In this document: positions 21,561-32,756 of the stretch, one piece after another
Position numbering within the stretch: the first letter of the stretch is position 1
Layout of the letters: every line of letters starts with the position of its first letter
Assembly (NCBI GenBank): GCA_038380435.1
Contig: JAWZYU010000751.1
Coordinates: 1-64,000 of the forward strand
Length of the DNA stretch: 64,000 nt
Source: Ryuthela nishihirai
Lineage: Eukaryota > Arthropoda > Arachnida > Araneae > Heptathelidae
Reading direction: 5' to 3'
Made by a program: the position numbers and the translations under genes
Notes under the pieces: generated by a model
What the model saw: only the letters and a program-made list of their open reading frames with translations
Told to the model about the DNA's origin: nothing
Database searches by the model: none

Positions 21561-22514
21561 TCACCACTTACCTGAGCAGTTTTAGACCCGAAAAACATCA
21601 ACAGTGAGTCATCCCAGCACAAACATTTCCAAGAACACATAAAAAAATATATACAACAATATAATACAACAAAAATATGCAATAAATAAATAAATATAAA
21701 ATTCGAGGGACATGACAACATGCAACAGAAAAAAACATTTTGTTTGTTAGCCCATCCCGACAACCCGAAGAAAAGGAAAGCATCGCATCATCAAATTATC
21801 GGATCTTCTCACAGTCCACTTCCGGGATAGAGACTAATGAAGAGGAGAGCACATCAAGACGAGAAGTGTCTCCCCACAGATCCGCGAAAATGGAAATTCA
21901 GCCTCTTAACGACCAATCAGGTGTCGATTTCGGATTCGTTATTCCTTGGTCGATGGGATAGGAAAAAGCCATAAAATTACTGTCCCCCCCCCCCTTACTA
22001 GTCTAGCGTCGTCTTCGTTGCCTGGTGTTGCCGTCTTTTCTAAGATCGGGAATAACTTACCAAGCGGCTTTCTTAAGGTAATTCCCGGGAGAAGAAGGCG
22101 GGAATTTATTAGAGTCAGCGGTTTCTTATCATGGCACTTAGAATGGATGCCACAGTAGTCTCTAACTGTTTATTGATCTCTTACGAGTCACAGCGCCCAA
22201 AGCGGTCAATATTATCGGTCATGTGTGTATATGGGAGACTCTAGACAGTTTATAGTTGAATCTATATCTAGCCTGACTTCTGTATTGCTTTTTCTCTCAA
22301 GTGCTCGTTGGGTTTTGTTGCGAAACAACGTGTAGTTTTCGTAAATTGTTAATCTATCATATTGGGAATGTTGGAGGTTTCTCAATAGTCGAGTTATTGG
22401 TGCGTATTCAGCGCAATCCATATCTGAATTATGCATGAAAGCTGTTGTACTTTTTTATCATTATTTTTGTGTTGTTGTAATACTGCATTCCCCGCAGTTC
22501 CCTATGACAAACTA
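21561..22514. other. Unassigned DNA
   Basis: AT-rich to about 21730, then more balanced. A plus-strand frame at 21740-21961 follows a TTTGTTTGTTAG that could be an acceptor, and it has ordinary-looking residues, but I recognise nothing in it. A C-run lies near 21984. No gene called. Confidence 0.3.
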
Positions 22515-22566
22515 TACCATCTGATTTTAATAAACTATAGTATAGATTTATTGAAATCAGATGGTA
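22515..22566. repeat. Short inverted repeat (hairpin)
   Basis: Arms TACCATCTGATTTTAATAAA and TTTATTGAAATCAGATGGTA form a near-perfect ~50-bp hairpin. It sits just before the 24-bp minisatellite. Possibly a remnant of a small DNA transposon. Confidence 0.7.
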
Positions 22567-22705
22567 CACATTTGTTTGAATAAGATACTAACTTATTCAA
22601 ACAAATCTTCGCCATCTCGTTCAGACAAATCTGTGACATCTTATCCAAGCAAATCTGCATCCTCTTGTTCAAACAAATCTGCGCCATCTTATTCAAACAA
22701 ACCTG
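22567..22705. repeat. 24-bp minisatellite, left part
   Basis: About five copies of a 24-bp unit containing TTATTCAAACAAATCTGCGC. Because 24 is a multiple of three, the array is open in one frame as an 8-residue repeat (YSNKSAPS-like). This is most likely incidental. The array resumes as diverged units at about 23440-23520 after the MITE. Confidence 0.8.
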
Positions 22706-23376
22706 TACAGTCGCTCAAAAGAGTATCCGAACACCATGGCTGATTACAGAATTCAGGAAAAATATCTGGAGCGTGTACAGCAACTGTACACGCTCCAGTT
22801 ACCGTTCACAGCAAACTGGAGCGTGTGCAGTTACTGCACACGCTCCAGTTTGCTGTGAACGGTAACTGCACACGTTCAATATTTCCGTGAGTGAGCTCAC
22901 ACGATCTAGTATCAAAATAATATGACCACCTACTGTCGCTCAAAAGAGTATCCGAACACCATGGCTGATTACAGAATTCAGGAAAAATATCTGGAGCGTG
23001 TACAGCAACTGTACACGCTCCAGTTACCGTTCACAGCAAACTGGAGCGTGTGCAGTTACTGCACACGCTCCAGTTTGCTGTGAACGGTAACTGCACACGC
23101 TCAATATTTCCGTGAGTGAGCTCACACGATCTAGTATCAAAATAATATGACCACCTACTGTCGCTCAAAAGAGTATCCGAACACTATGGTTGATTACAGA
23201 ATTCAGAAAAAATATCTGGCAACGATTTTTTTTAGAAATTAGTGATCTGGCAACCTTCGTGTCACGTGACACGAAGGTTGCCAGATCACTAATTTCTAAA
23301 AAAAATCGTTTCCAGATATTTTTTCTTGAATTCTGCAATCAACCATAGTGTTCGGATACTTTTTTGAGCGACTGTA
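22706..23376. mobile_element. Triple composite MITE, TA target site
   Basis: CAGTCGCTCAAAAGAGTATC begins at 22708 and its complement ends at 23374, with TA on both sides. Inside are two head-to-tail 225-bp units (repeat anchors TCGCTCAAAA at 22711, 22936 and 23161). Each holds the nested palindromes GAGCGTGTACAGCAACTGTA and GAGCGTGTGCAGTTACTGCA. The third unit carries the CACGTG-centred palindrome (23225-23310). The unit boundaries read ACCACCTACTGTCGCTC, as if adjacent elements share one terminus. Confidence 0.88.
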
Positions 23377-23929
23377 CCAGTAGTAGAGTATCACAGTAAA
23401 TGTCCTGTAGACGTTGGATTCATCAAATGTTTAGTTGAAAAAATCTGTACATCTTATTCAAATAAATCTGTACCACCTCATCCAAATAGGCTTCTACCAT
23501 GCGATTCAAATGAATCTATGATGGTAAGTCAGAACGTAAGTTTCCCTTATTTCTGTAGAGGACAGGTAATTGCACTGATGACAATATACAGGAAATGTCT
23601 CCACATAGGGGTATTGTTTTCCAAAATAGTCTTGTTGAGACACTTGTCGCAATGGTCGATCAGCTTATAAAAGCCCTGCCAATATAAGGACGCATCCTGC
23701 TCCTGAAACCATTTTGTCTATCCACGTCAATTTACCTTTATTATGATATTAATAAAATAACTGAGAGAAATATATCTGGAATAGAGGAAATAAATATAGA
23801 GATATTATTTAAACGATCTCCGACTTCTAATATGTCTTATTAATATTTATGCTATATAATATGACCAGTAAATATGGCTAGTATATTTTATTCGATGAGA
23901 TTTATTTTCATACTCGATAAGGGTTGTTG
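23377..23929. other. Diverged 24-bp repeats, then AT-rich DNA
   Basis: Units resembling TTATTCAAATAAATCTGTAC persist to about 23520. The rest is AT-rich with no gene. Confidence 0.5.
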
Positions 23930-24312
23930 TTGTTGTTGTTTTACCTCTGAGCGGCACTTTTTTGCACACCATGGGCTAAATGGCCAGGTCACAAGGACCC
24001 CGAAAGCTCAGAGAAGGTTGGGGAGGGGACCCACTGGAACAGATGTCGGGAGACAGATGGTAGCCTCCCGTCAAGGCCATCCAGGGTGTTCTTTAACGTG
24101 CACAGGGTATGGCTCTCCCACACACGAGGTCACGGCTTAACGTCCCATCCGACGGACGGCGGCCTTTCCAAGTCCATCGGTGTCCCCTACTGACCGTGGG
24201 CAGGGCGGGGAATTTTTCGGAGATAAATCTCAACGCTGACCCAGCTGGGACTCGAACCTGGGAACTACAGATTACGAGCCTGGCGCGCTACCGACTGAGC
24301 CACCCCCGCCCC
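23930..24312 (-). mobile_element. SINE, full length, minus strand
   Basis: Full-length copy whose tail has become (GTT)n on the plus strand (GGGTTGTTGTTGTTGTTG), a tail variant not seen in the other copies. Head at 24312. No clear TSD. Confidence 0.9.
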
Positions 24313-25370
24313 ATTTTAATTTTGGCAATGAGTCCTTATCTCATCAAATAAGATATTCCACCATCATCGTCACCTTTTCAATTGAGCACCTCTTCTCTCA
24401 GTACTTGAACCTCCCTACTGCGGAGTTAAGTGTTTAACGACTTCGACGACCCAAGATACTTCTTGAGAATCGGCAATGAGTCTGAAGGGACCAACTGATT
24501 TTGATCTTTTTTTTTAACCAGTATAAGTTTCCGTTGTTTTTTTTTCCTCCTTTCCCTTTGAAATTCTTCTATTAGTAAATATGGCTCCTTTGGGCGCCGT
24601 TGCTTTGATTATCTCCTCCATAGAGAAACTTTTTCATTTTCGCTCTCTCTTTTGACTTCCAGAAACGATAGCGAGCGAGATCCTCGTACCGAAATCGAGT
24701 TGGTGACTGTGAGTGTTCCTTTTTTCCTTCATTTCCCCTTGGGGCAGATTTTGCTCACTCTTTACGGAAGAAAAATTTAAATTTAATTTGCATCCAATAG
24801 GGAATGAAACCAGACGAGATTGGATTTTGTTTCTAGTTTTTACTTCTGCCTATTTTTTTCCCTTCCTTAATGCGCATTTTTTTCGTTATTTTTATCTGGC
24901 GTTTTCCGAAATAAACAGAGAGAGATTTTTTTTTTTTATTCCCCAGCACCGTAAAACAATGGTAATTACGCCAAGCATACGTTTCGAAAAGGATCAAATC
25001 TGAAAACTTTCGTCTGGAACAAAATCTAAATCAAGTTGTTTAGGAAATGTTTTTTTTATTTAACCTATATTTCTCCCTTAAGGCAAATAAAGTAGCATTC
25101 AAAACGAAGGAAATTGTTCCAGGAATACAAACTAAAATGCTATAAAATGCAGCATTGTCCTAAAGTTTCTTAGTGATCTCTTAATCCCAAAGTTCCAACT
25201 TTTTTTCCTTTCCAATTACTTGCCAATCACCAACAAAAATACTCGTAAACGTAGTTACCAGGTTCGGGCTCTGTCTTTACAGTACGGAACTGCATTCGTT
25301 TGATCTCTGATTCTGTCTTTTAGAGTTATATAAATTCATTCTCTACTTTGGAGCGAATAATTTCATTAGT
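24313..25370. other. AT-rich DNA, no gene
   Basis: About 1.06 kb with long T-runs. A 96-codon plus-strand frame (24713-25003) is rich in Phe from the T-tracts and is not called. Confidence 0.45.
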
Positions 25371-25530
25371 TCAATATCTGGTTTTATAATTAAATCTATG
25401 CAGTTCGATGTCTGACTTTAGAACACTTAATTACATTAGTTCGATATCTTCTTTTATAATTTAGAGTTTTATAGGTTCTATCTCTTACTTTAGAATGCAT
25501 AGTTACATTGGTTCGAACCTGAATTTCTAA
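25371..25530. repeat. Diverged ~60-bp repeat
   Basis: About three degenerate copies of a unit with TTACATTAGTTCGATATCT and GACTTTAGAA. It borders the SINE at 25531. Confidence 0.55.
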
Positions 25531-26087
25531 GGTTTGGGATGTTTTACCTCTGAGCGGCACTTTTTTGCTCACCATGGGCTAAATGGCCAGGTCACATGGA
25601 CCCCGAAGGCTCAGAGAAGGTGGGGGGAGGGGATCCACTGGAACAGCAGGTTAGGAGACAGATGGTAGCCTCCCGTCAAGGCCATCCAGCGTATTCTTTA
25701 ACGTTGGGTTGTTTTACCTCTGAGCGGCACTTTTTTGCTCACCATGGGCTATAATGGCCAGGTCACATGGACCCCGAAGGCTCAGAGAAGGTTGGGGGAG
25801 GGGACCCACTGGAACAGCTGTTAGGAAACAGATGGTAGCCTCCCGTCAAGGCCATTCAGCGTGTTCTTTAACGTGCACAGGATATGGCTCTCCCGCACAC
25901 GGGGCCACGGCTTAACGTCCCATCCGACGGACGGCGGCCTTTCCAAGTCCATCGGTGTCCCCTACTGACCGTGGGCAGGGCGGGGAATTTTGCGGAGATA
26001 AATCTCAACGCTGACCCAGCTGGGACTCGAACCTGGGAACTACAGATTACGAGTCTGGCGCGCTACCGACTGAGCCACCCCCGCCCC
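25531..26087 (-). mobile_element. SINE with duplicated 3' module, minus strand
   Basis: Extra module 25531-25702, full SINE 25703-26087 with head at right. The junction TTCTTTAACGTTGGGTTG is the common one. No TSD found. Confidence 0.9.
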
Positions 26088-26279
26088 GTTAATTCACAGT
26101 ACTCACTAAAAACGTATAGTTTTGTTTTTATTCAAGATATTTTCTTGATTCCTTAAAAAACTATTTTTTCCAAATTCATTACTCATTGGAATTCTATGTT
26201 TTCGTTTTTTTAAGTACATAGAAAAGCTAAGTGTGGGTTGGCCACTCCTGGTTTAAATGATAAAATCTTAATACAGTAT

Positions 26280-26660
26280 ATTCTAAATTGTTCAAATGAT
26301 CACCTATTAATCATCTATTACTCGTTCGAATGATCATCCACTGATCATCAACTCATTCTCCAAATGATCATCCGCTGGTTATCATATTCTTCAAATTATC
26401 ATCCGCTCCCAATACCCCAATTATCATCCACCAGCTCGCAAACGATCATTGATTTTTCTTTGGGGTCATGATCATCCACCCACTCATCTTCTCCATTGCT
26501 AATGAGTTCATTTGTTCCTCGTTCCTCAAATAAGTTATCTTTTCCCCATTTGTTCTGTTATCATATCCACCGCAATGATCGACTGATGATCTTTTCCCTT
26601 CATCGCTCGATTGATCATCTTTCCGCCCTCATCACTCGATTGGTCATCCTTTCCTTGGTT
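26280..26660. repeat. Diverged GATCATCC-rich minisatellite
   Basis: Irregular repeats of CAAATGATCATCC and CTCGATTGATCATC over ~380 bp, with spacing near 20-40 bp. Strongly eroded. Confidence 0.6.
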
Positions 26661-27170
26661 TAGAAAACATAGTTCGGTCTCGCAATCCATCCGTTACCGT
26701 GACGTGTTTTGTCGCGCGCTTCACTGCCCCCTGCCTGCGCTGTGCATTACCCGATAGCACTGCATCAGGCAACGCCATTTTGAGTGCGGAATTTATCGGT
26801 AATTCCCGTTACGACTCTCGAGAGGATAGAAACCTCCATCAAGGATTGACCTCGGATCTTTACGCATCGTTCAGATATGAACTCAGTGGTATTATATGAT
26901 CCCGTTACCTCTGGCGATTTATTGCATGACCTTTGAACACGTGATATAATGAGAGCTGAATTGCAATTCTTTGCTAGTAATTAAAGCCCTGGCCTGGCAT
27001 CGAAACGGGATAAAAATATACAAAGCCCAATGCGATTTTCATTCGACGTTGGATGAATAGATACAGCGTTTTCTGTAATGAAACGTTTATTGCATTTTTC
27101 ATGTATCTATCCCACAACTCGGGCTGTTATGCGTATTGCTATATATTTTTAGTAATCTGTATTTAAAATA
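26661..27170. other. Unassigned, relatively GC-balanced segment
   Basis: About 500 bp less AT-rich than its surroundings, with a 66-codon plus-strand frame (26699-26899) that I cannot assign. No splice-site pair or motif is convincing. It may be conserved non-coding DNA or an old element. Confidence 0.3.
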
Positions 27171-27247
27171 ATTGCTCCTAAAGCAGCTGCTTACCACGTA
27201 GGTCTGACAGCAGGCCCGTCAGTATAAAATTTCCAGAGATCTGACAA
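27171..27247 (-). mobile_element. 3' fragment of a second SINE family
   Basis: AAGCAGCTGCTTACCACGTA and GGTCTGACAGCAGGCCCGTC match the 3' part of the class-II-tRNA-like SINE at 63575-63762 (AAGCAGCTGCTTGTCACAGA, GGTCTGACAGGAGCCTCTC). The head side is absent, cut by the SINE that begins at 27248. Confidence 0.7.
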
Positions 27248-27549
27248 GGGTTGGGTTGTTTTACCTCTGAGCGGCACTTTTTTGCACACCATGGGCTAAA
27301 TGGCCAGGTCACATGGATCCCGAAGTCTCAGAGAAGGTTGGGGGAGGGGACCCACTGGAACAGTTGTTGGGAGACAGATGGTAACCTCCCGTCAAGGCCA
27401 TCCAGCGTGTTCTTTAACGTGCACAGGGTATGGCTCTCCCGCACACGGGGCCACGGCTTAACGTCCCTTCCGACGGACGGCGGCCTTTCCAAGTCCATCG
27501 GTGTCCCCTACTGACCGTGGGTAGGGCGGGGAGTTTTGCGGAGATAAAT
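27248..27549 (-). mobile_element. SINE, 5'-truncated, minus strand
   Basis: Tail and body are present, but the copy stops at GGAGATAAATC, before the tRNA-like head, and runs into an ATGATGATGATT tract. No TSD found. Confidence 0.85.
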
Positions 27550-28483
27550 CATGATGATGATTTTGGCGATAATAGCCTATTGATGGTACTAATACTGTTG
27601 TTGGTTCAGTACTTGTCATCGACGATAATGATGTTCACGTCATCCTTAAAATTGTTAATAATGAATCAATATACAATAATCAAAGTGCAGATGATGCTAC
27701 CACAAATGACGATTGATAATATGTTATCAACCTTCCGATTACTTGATCTAAATGATAGTTGATAATTTGTTATTATTTCTGCATCTATGGGGGATGCCAT
27801 CAGCGTTGACGACTATTTTTGTAACTATTATTTTTAATTATATTTACGCTGTTATTTCTGGTGATATGACGATGATGAGACGTAAGAGGTTTCTCGTTCG
27901 TATAGTGATGATGTGCTCCACAACTTCTGCAATTGTTACAAACTTCGTCCTTTTCCCGTCGATGTTGCGAACCACGACTTGATGTATGACGAACGTGATG
28001 CCCGAGATCAGTCTCGTTTTTTTGTCTCGGCATCCCTCTCATAAATTTTCGCTAAAATGCGACCTTCCCTCAGCACGCATAACAAGAGGCAGAAGCCGGA
28101 TGTGGGCGTGCTGCCTGTTTCTCTTCTTCTAAACAGTCTATAAATAGAGGCCTTACCTCATGCAAATATCTGCATTGATCCATCGGCTTTCGTAAGACTA
28201 CACGCCTCCCTGCATTTTGCCAGGAAAATTTTTCTATGCGACCGAGGTAACGGAAGACGCGGAAGCCAAAAGCAAACGTCGCTGTCTCCAACGATCCACA
28301 TGATGCCTAGGATCTACAAACACGCCCGCGCACAGACAACTTCAACCTCGGTGAGAAACTCAACAAATTAAAGTGCTCCTTGTATGCTCTAAAGTAAACT
28401 GGAAACTCCAAAGCATTTCATTGTACAAGTGCTTGCCATGCTTGAGAGAACTTTAAATTCTTATTTTTCTGTCTTTCTCCTAG
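27550..28483. other. Spacer or upstream intron of the Beat-like gene
   Basis: No repeat I recognise. A minus-strand frame of 73 codons at 28070-28291 lies in a more GC-rich patch but carries no known motif. If the gene extends upstream, this is intron. I did not find the preceding immunoglobulin-domain exons anywhere in 1-28483. Confidence 0.35.
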
Positions 28484-28667
28484 GTAAACACCGTGAACCT
28501 TTCAGACCAAGAGACGGTGATTCATCCAGACAATCTGGAGAGTTCGAGTCTCGTGCTTCAGTTTAATCTCAAGAGAGAGTTCTTCCGAAATGGGAAGGTT
28601 ATTCTCAAGTGTGTCGCATCCATCTACCAGCTCGAGTCTGCAGCTACCAAGGAAATACGAGCCAATG
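28484..28667 (+). CDS. Beat (beaten path)-like Ig-domain protein, internal exon
   Basis: Open exon of 184 bp with a strong acceptor (TCTTTCTCCTAG ending at 28483) and donor (GTGAGT at 28668). It translates from phase 0 as VNTVNLSDQETVIHPDNLES, then SSLVLQFNLKREFFRNGKVI, then LKCVASIYQLESAATKEI and RAN plus one base. The pattern L-x-F-x(5)-F-F-x-x-G-x(3)-L-K-C-x-A-x-I is the C-terminal half of the second Ig domain of Beat proteins. The Cys would close the domain disulphide. Known Beat proteins are secreted or membrane-attached ligands of Side-family receptors and act in axon guidance. That role is family knowledge, not seen here. The earlier exons (signal peptide, first Ig domain) lie outside the window or were not recognised. 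Confidence 0.75.
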
Positions 28668-28734
28668 GTGAGTGCGCACAGGGCGAGGGAATATACCAGC
28701 TGAGTAAACAGTTGATGAGCTGTAAGTAATATGT

Positions 28735-29148
28735 GGCGAACAATTGATTCTGCACCCTCATTTAACTAAATACATTCGTTTATAAAACTCCCAAGAAATG
28801 CTCAACTGACACTACAGACATGGAACCTTTAAAGTGAAAGTTCCCAATAATATCTGACGATTCTGTGCAAAAGAATTTCAGTATTAACCCGATTTTTTTT
28901 TTCTGAGGAATAGCCTTCCATTTCAAACTCATACTTCATTTATCTCAGCAGTATCAATCCCGCTGTTTTTCCAGTATTATCCTCGATTTTTCAGTATCAG
29001 TTTCAGTGTTTTTCTCAAAAGATTTTTGTTATTTATTTAAGTATCTACCTAACTGCTTATCTCAGTATCAGGCTCATTACTTATATCGGTATCATTGCTT
29101 ATCTCCATGTCAACTTCGTTACTTTTCGCGGTATCAGCCTCATTACTT
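28735..29148. other. Intron sequence with weak TATCAG repeats
   Basis: Between 28925 and 29148 the word TATCAG(C)CTCATTACTTATC recurs irregularly (for example GTATCAGGCTCATTACTTAT). It looks like an eroded minisatellite. No gene. Confidence 0.45.
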
Positions 29149-29532
29149 GGGGCGGGGGTGTCTCAGTCGGTAGTGCACCAGGCTCGTAATCTGTAGTTCC
29201 CAGGTTCGAGTCCCAGCTGAGTCAGCGTTGAGATTTATCTCCGCAAATATTCCCCCGCCCTGCCCACGGTCAGTAGGGGACACCGATGGGCTTGGGAAGG
29301 CCGCGTCCGTCGAATGGGACGTTAAGCCGCGGCCCCGTGTGCGGGAGAGCCATACCCTGTGCACGTTAAAGAACACGCTGGATGGTCTTGACGGGAGACT
29401 ACCATATGTCTCCCAACAGCTGTTCCAGTGGGTCCCCTCCCCCAACATTCTCTGAGCTTTCGGGGTCCATGTGACCTGGCCATTTAGCCCATGGTGTGCA
29501 AAAAAGTGCCGCTCAGAGGTGAAACAACCCAA
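29149..29532 (+). mobile_element. SINE, full length, plus strand
   Basis: Full-length copy with head variants (GTGTCTCAGTCGGTAGTGCA) and tail AACAACCCAAAC. No clear TSD. Confidence 0.9.
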
Positions 29533-29799
29533 ACAAATGTGGACGCCATTAATTTTTTTTAATTCTGAAAAATTAAGTTCCAAATTATGTTTCACAAGGA
29601 AAAACAAAATGCCAAGCTACTTTACATACTATTATTAAAATGATTATAACTTAATAATTAAAATGCCGATACAGTGTTCTGGAGAATATAAAATGATGCT
29701 CGGTATTAGGCCGAATTTTTTTCTGCTTTTCGGTGAGAAATATTCATTTTTAGTATATTTTGTGCGATGTAACCCTGATTTGAAGCCAAAAAAAAAGAT

Positions 29800-29867
29800 T
29801 CATCATCATCATCCTCAAGCAGCCATGGGCTACGGAGATCCAACCAGACCTTGCAATTTAGTTCTCC
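29800..29867 (-). mobile_element. Very short 3' end of the RTE LINE
   Basis: ATTCATCATCATCATCCTCA and CAGCCATGGGCTACGGAGAT, continuing to CTCCAAG, match the 3' terminus of the RTE element at 30749. They include its (ATG)n tail, read on the minus strand. Only ~65 bp remains, so this is an extreme 5' truncation of the same LINE family. Confidence 0.75.
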
Positions 29868-30367
29868 AAGATTGCCTACACAATATTTTTGCTCAATTGC
29901 TTAACAGGAATATCGGCAACAAATTGTCCAATAAGCGTGATTGTGCCGTTAAAAGAATTAGGAAGCAATCCTGTTTTCAAAAAACTCGAAAGGTCAGCAA
30001 TTGAAAACGTTGCGAAATTTTAATCGTGCGCAAACAACGTTATAGTTGTCAATCACTAGCGCACACGTACGGCGTTGCCTTGGCAACGTGAACCGAATAA
30101 TAAAACACGAAGTAAAACATGCAATTACGTGATTGTTCATCGAAAATAAGACAATGCAGATCATTTAGTCGAGGTAACGAGGCCGACAAAAATATATGTA
30201 AGGAGAATAAATCAGTTCGTTTGCTCATTTATAAAAGATAATCATGGCAGAATGGAAACATCTTTAGGAGTATGCTTAGTTTTCATTGTTTTTGATCTGG
30301 GAGTTAATTTTATACCCACAATGGACTTAATGGCTAAGTCATAACGATTCAGGGTTGATTTAGGGAA
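29868..30367. other. Intron sequence, no feature
   Basis: About 500 bp. CGTTGCCTTGGCAACG at about 30073-30088 is a perfect 16-bp palindrome. Nothing else recognised. Confidence 0.45.
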
Positions 30368-30748
30368 GGTTGGGTTGGGTTGTTTTACCTCTGAGCGGCA
30401 CTTTTTGCAAACCATGGGCTAAATGGCCAGGTCACATGGACCCCGAAGGCTCAGAAGGTTGGGCGAGGGACCCACTGGAACAGCTGTTGGGAGACAGATG
30501 GTAGCCTCCCGTCAAGGCCATCCAGCGTGTTCTTTAACGTGCACAAGGTATGGCTCTCCCGCACACTGGGCCACGGCTTAACGTCCCATCCGACGGACGG
30601 CGGCCTTTCCAAGCCCATTGGTGTCCCCTACTGACCGTGGACAGGGCGGGGAATTTTGCGGAGATAAATCTCAACGCTGACTCAGCTGGGACTCGAACCT
30701 GGGAACTACAGATTACGAGCCTGGCGCGCTACCGACTGAGCCACCCCC
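30368..30748 (-). mobile_element. SINE, nearly full length, minus strand, abutting the RTE
   Basis: Runs from the tail at 30368 to the head at 30748, where it meets the (CAT)n tail of the RTE with no spacer. A few bases of the head's GGGGCGG start are missing, so one element probably inserted at the edge of the other. Confidence 0.88.
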
Positions 30749-30785
30749 ATCATCATCATCATCATCATCCTCAAGCAGCCATGGG

Positions 30786-32756
30786 CTACGGAGGTCCAAC
30801 CAGACCACGCAGTTTACTTCTCCAAGCATATCTGTCCTGAGCTACATCTGCTGCATCCGGCCACTGCACACCAATTCTAACAAGGTCCTGTTTGACATTG
30901 TCTGCCCACCGCATCCTAGGTCTCCCCCTCCTTCTGAAGCCTCTAGGCACACTGTTCATAACCCTATTCGCCAATCTATAATTATCCATACGGGCAACAT
31001 GGCCAAACCAGCGGAGTCTCTCTCTGCACAATATGCTGCTTAAAGGAGGTTGCAGACTCCTTTGCCTAACCTCATCATTAGTTACAAAGTTAAACCACCT
31101 AATACCCAAGATACTGCGTAAGCATCTAGAATCAAAAGCATCTAGTTTCCTGTTATCTTGTTTACACAGCGTCCAAGTTTCACTACCATAACTAACCCTA
31201 GAAAGAACCAAACTATTATACAGTCTAATTTTAGTCTTTAGGTGTATACGCCTATTTCTCCACAATCTCCATAGATTCTTAAAAGTCCCGGCAGCAATAC
31301 CTATTCGTCTGTTAATCTCATGCCGCACATCACCAGTATCAGTTACATAGCTCCCAAGATAATTAAACTGTGACACCTGCTCAAGACTGCAACCATTCAG
31401 ATTAACTGAATCACAACCTGCCTGACCAATTTTCATCACTTTAGTTTTCTCTCTGTTTATAACCAAACCTACTGTACTCCCAGTCTCATCAACAGTTCGA
31501 ATGAAAGAGTTCATCTCATCAACATCATTTGCCAAAAGGGCTAAATCATCAGCATAATCTAAATCAGAAATTTTCGTATCTCCAGCCCATTTAAGGCCAA
31601 AAGCTTTCCCTTGAAGTGAATTTCGCATAACATAATCAACAACCAAACTAAAGAGAAAAGGAGACAAAATGCACCCTTGTCGAACACCAGAAGTAATGCT
31701 AAACCAATTGCTACAAGACTTACCAACTCTCACACATGACTCAGTGTTATTATAGAGAGCTTTCATTATGTTAACTAACTTGTCTGGTATACCATATGAT
31801 CTCACAATCAACCACAAATTATGACGATCAACAGAGTCGAAAGCCTTTTTGAAATCAACAAAGCTAGCAACCAAAGGTTTCTGAAACTCTAAACATTTCT
31901 CAAGAATCTGCCTAAGTGAAAATATCTGATCTACACATCCCCTACCATTTCTGAATCCACATTGCTCATCACGCAATTGCCTGTCAACCAGATTCTTAAT
32001 TCTATTAAGCACAATCATGGAAAGAACTTTACCTGGAACAGAGAGTAGGCTGATACCCCTATAGTTATCACAAGAACTGCGATCACCTTTTTTGAAAATA
32101 GGGATAATAATAGCTCTGGTAAAATCTTTAGGAACCATGCCTTTATCATAAAAGTTATTCAAAATTTCAGTCATCCAAGTGATAACCAAAACATTCCCAG
32201 CTCTGAGCATTTCTGTAGTAATTTCATCTACCCCTGGGGATTTATGAAGTTTCAGTTTAGAGATAGCCAAACTAACTTCAGATTGTGTTATAGGGCCAAC
32301 ATTAAAGCTGCCAATGCATCTATCATCATTACAAACAATGGGAGTAGAACTAACCACATTGTTTAGAACATCACTGAAATGCTCAGCCCACCTAGCCATG
32401 AGAGAATCCTCACCTTCTATAACCTTACCTTGTTTATCCTTCAATCCCTGTATGCCTGTCCGTTTTCTACCACATAAAACATTAACTATCTGGTACAGCT
32501 CTCTGCTGTTGTGCTGCCTAACCGCTTCCTCAGCTTTGTCAGCCAAGCTATCAAGCCAAAGATTTTTATCAGTAGCTAACTGATCCTTTACACGTTTATT
32601 AAGCTCTCTGTAATCTTTTCTATTAGGACTAGTAGGGTACTGATTAAGGACATTCCTGCAATTCCTTCTTTCTGAAATAAGCTCAATTGCCTTGTCACTT
32701 AAATAATTCTGCCTCCTCTGCTCCTTTTTTCCTAAAAGAGTACTGTTAGTTTCCAA
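30786..32756 (-). CDS. RTE reverse transcriptase (C-terminal part of the LINE polyprotein)
   Basis: 656 codons. The nominal start is a TTG; there is no credible independent start, since the frame is the continuation of the upstream endonuclease frame after a 1-nt shift. RT motifs occur in order: KSPGVDEIT at ~172-180, DFKKAFDSV at ~301-309 (first catalytic Asp), SGVRQGC at ~356-362, and DYADDLALL at ~400-408 with the catalytic YADD. The C-terminal part contains RLRWFGHVARM and RRRGRPRMRW, a domain commonly seen in RTE-like and craniofacial-development-protein-2-like LINE proteins. It ends 37 bp before the (ATG)n tail. All catalytic residues I can check are present. Confidence 0.88.
   Translation of the reverse strand: METNSTLLGKKEQRRQNYLSDKAIELISERRNCRNVLNQYPTSPNRKDYRELNKRVKDQLATDKNLWLDSLADKAEEAVRQHNSRELYQIVNVLCGRKRTGIQGLKDKQGKVIEGEDSLMARWAEHFSDVLNNVVSSTPIVCNDDRCIGSFNVGPITQSEVSLAISKLKLHKSPGVDEITTEMLRAGNVLVITWMTEILNNFYDKGMVPKDFTRAIIIPIFKKGDRSSCDNYRGISLLSVPGKVLSMIVLNRIKNLVDRQLRDEQCGFRNGRGCVDQIFSLRQILEKCLEFQKPLVASFVDFKKAFDSVDRHNLWLIVRSYGIPDKLVNIMKALYNNTESCVRVGKSCSNWFSITSGVRQGCILSPFLFSLVVDYVMRNSLQGKAFGLKWAGDTKISDLDYADDLALLANDVDEMNSFIRTVDETGSTVGLVINREKTKVMKIGQAGCDSVNLNGCSLEQVSQFNYLGSYVTDTGDVRHEINRRIGIAAGTFKNLWRLWRNRRIHLKTKIRLYNSLVLSRVSYGSETWTLCKQDNRKLDAFDSRCLRSILGIRWFNFVTNDEVRQRSLQPPLSSILCRERLRWFGHVARMDNYRLANRVMNSVPRGFRRRGRPRMRWADNVKQDLVRIGVQWPDAADVAQDRYAWRSKLRGLVGPP

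Noticed and set aside
21740..21961. 73-codon frame with ordinary composition
   Set aside because: No recognisable domain or donor site; recorded as unassigned.
28070..28291. 73-codon minus-strand frame in a GC-richer patch
   Set aside because: Composition is suggestive, but no motif or splice signals could be identified.
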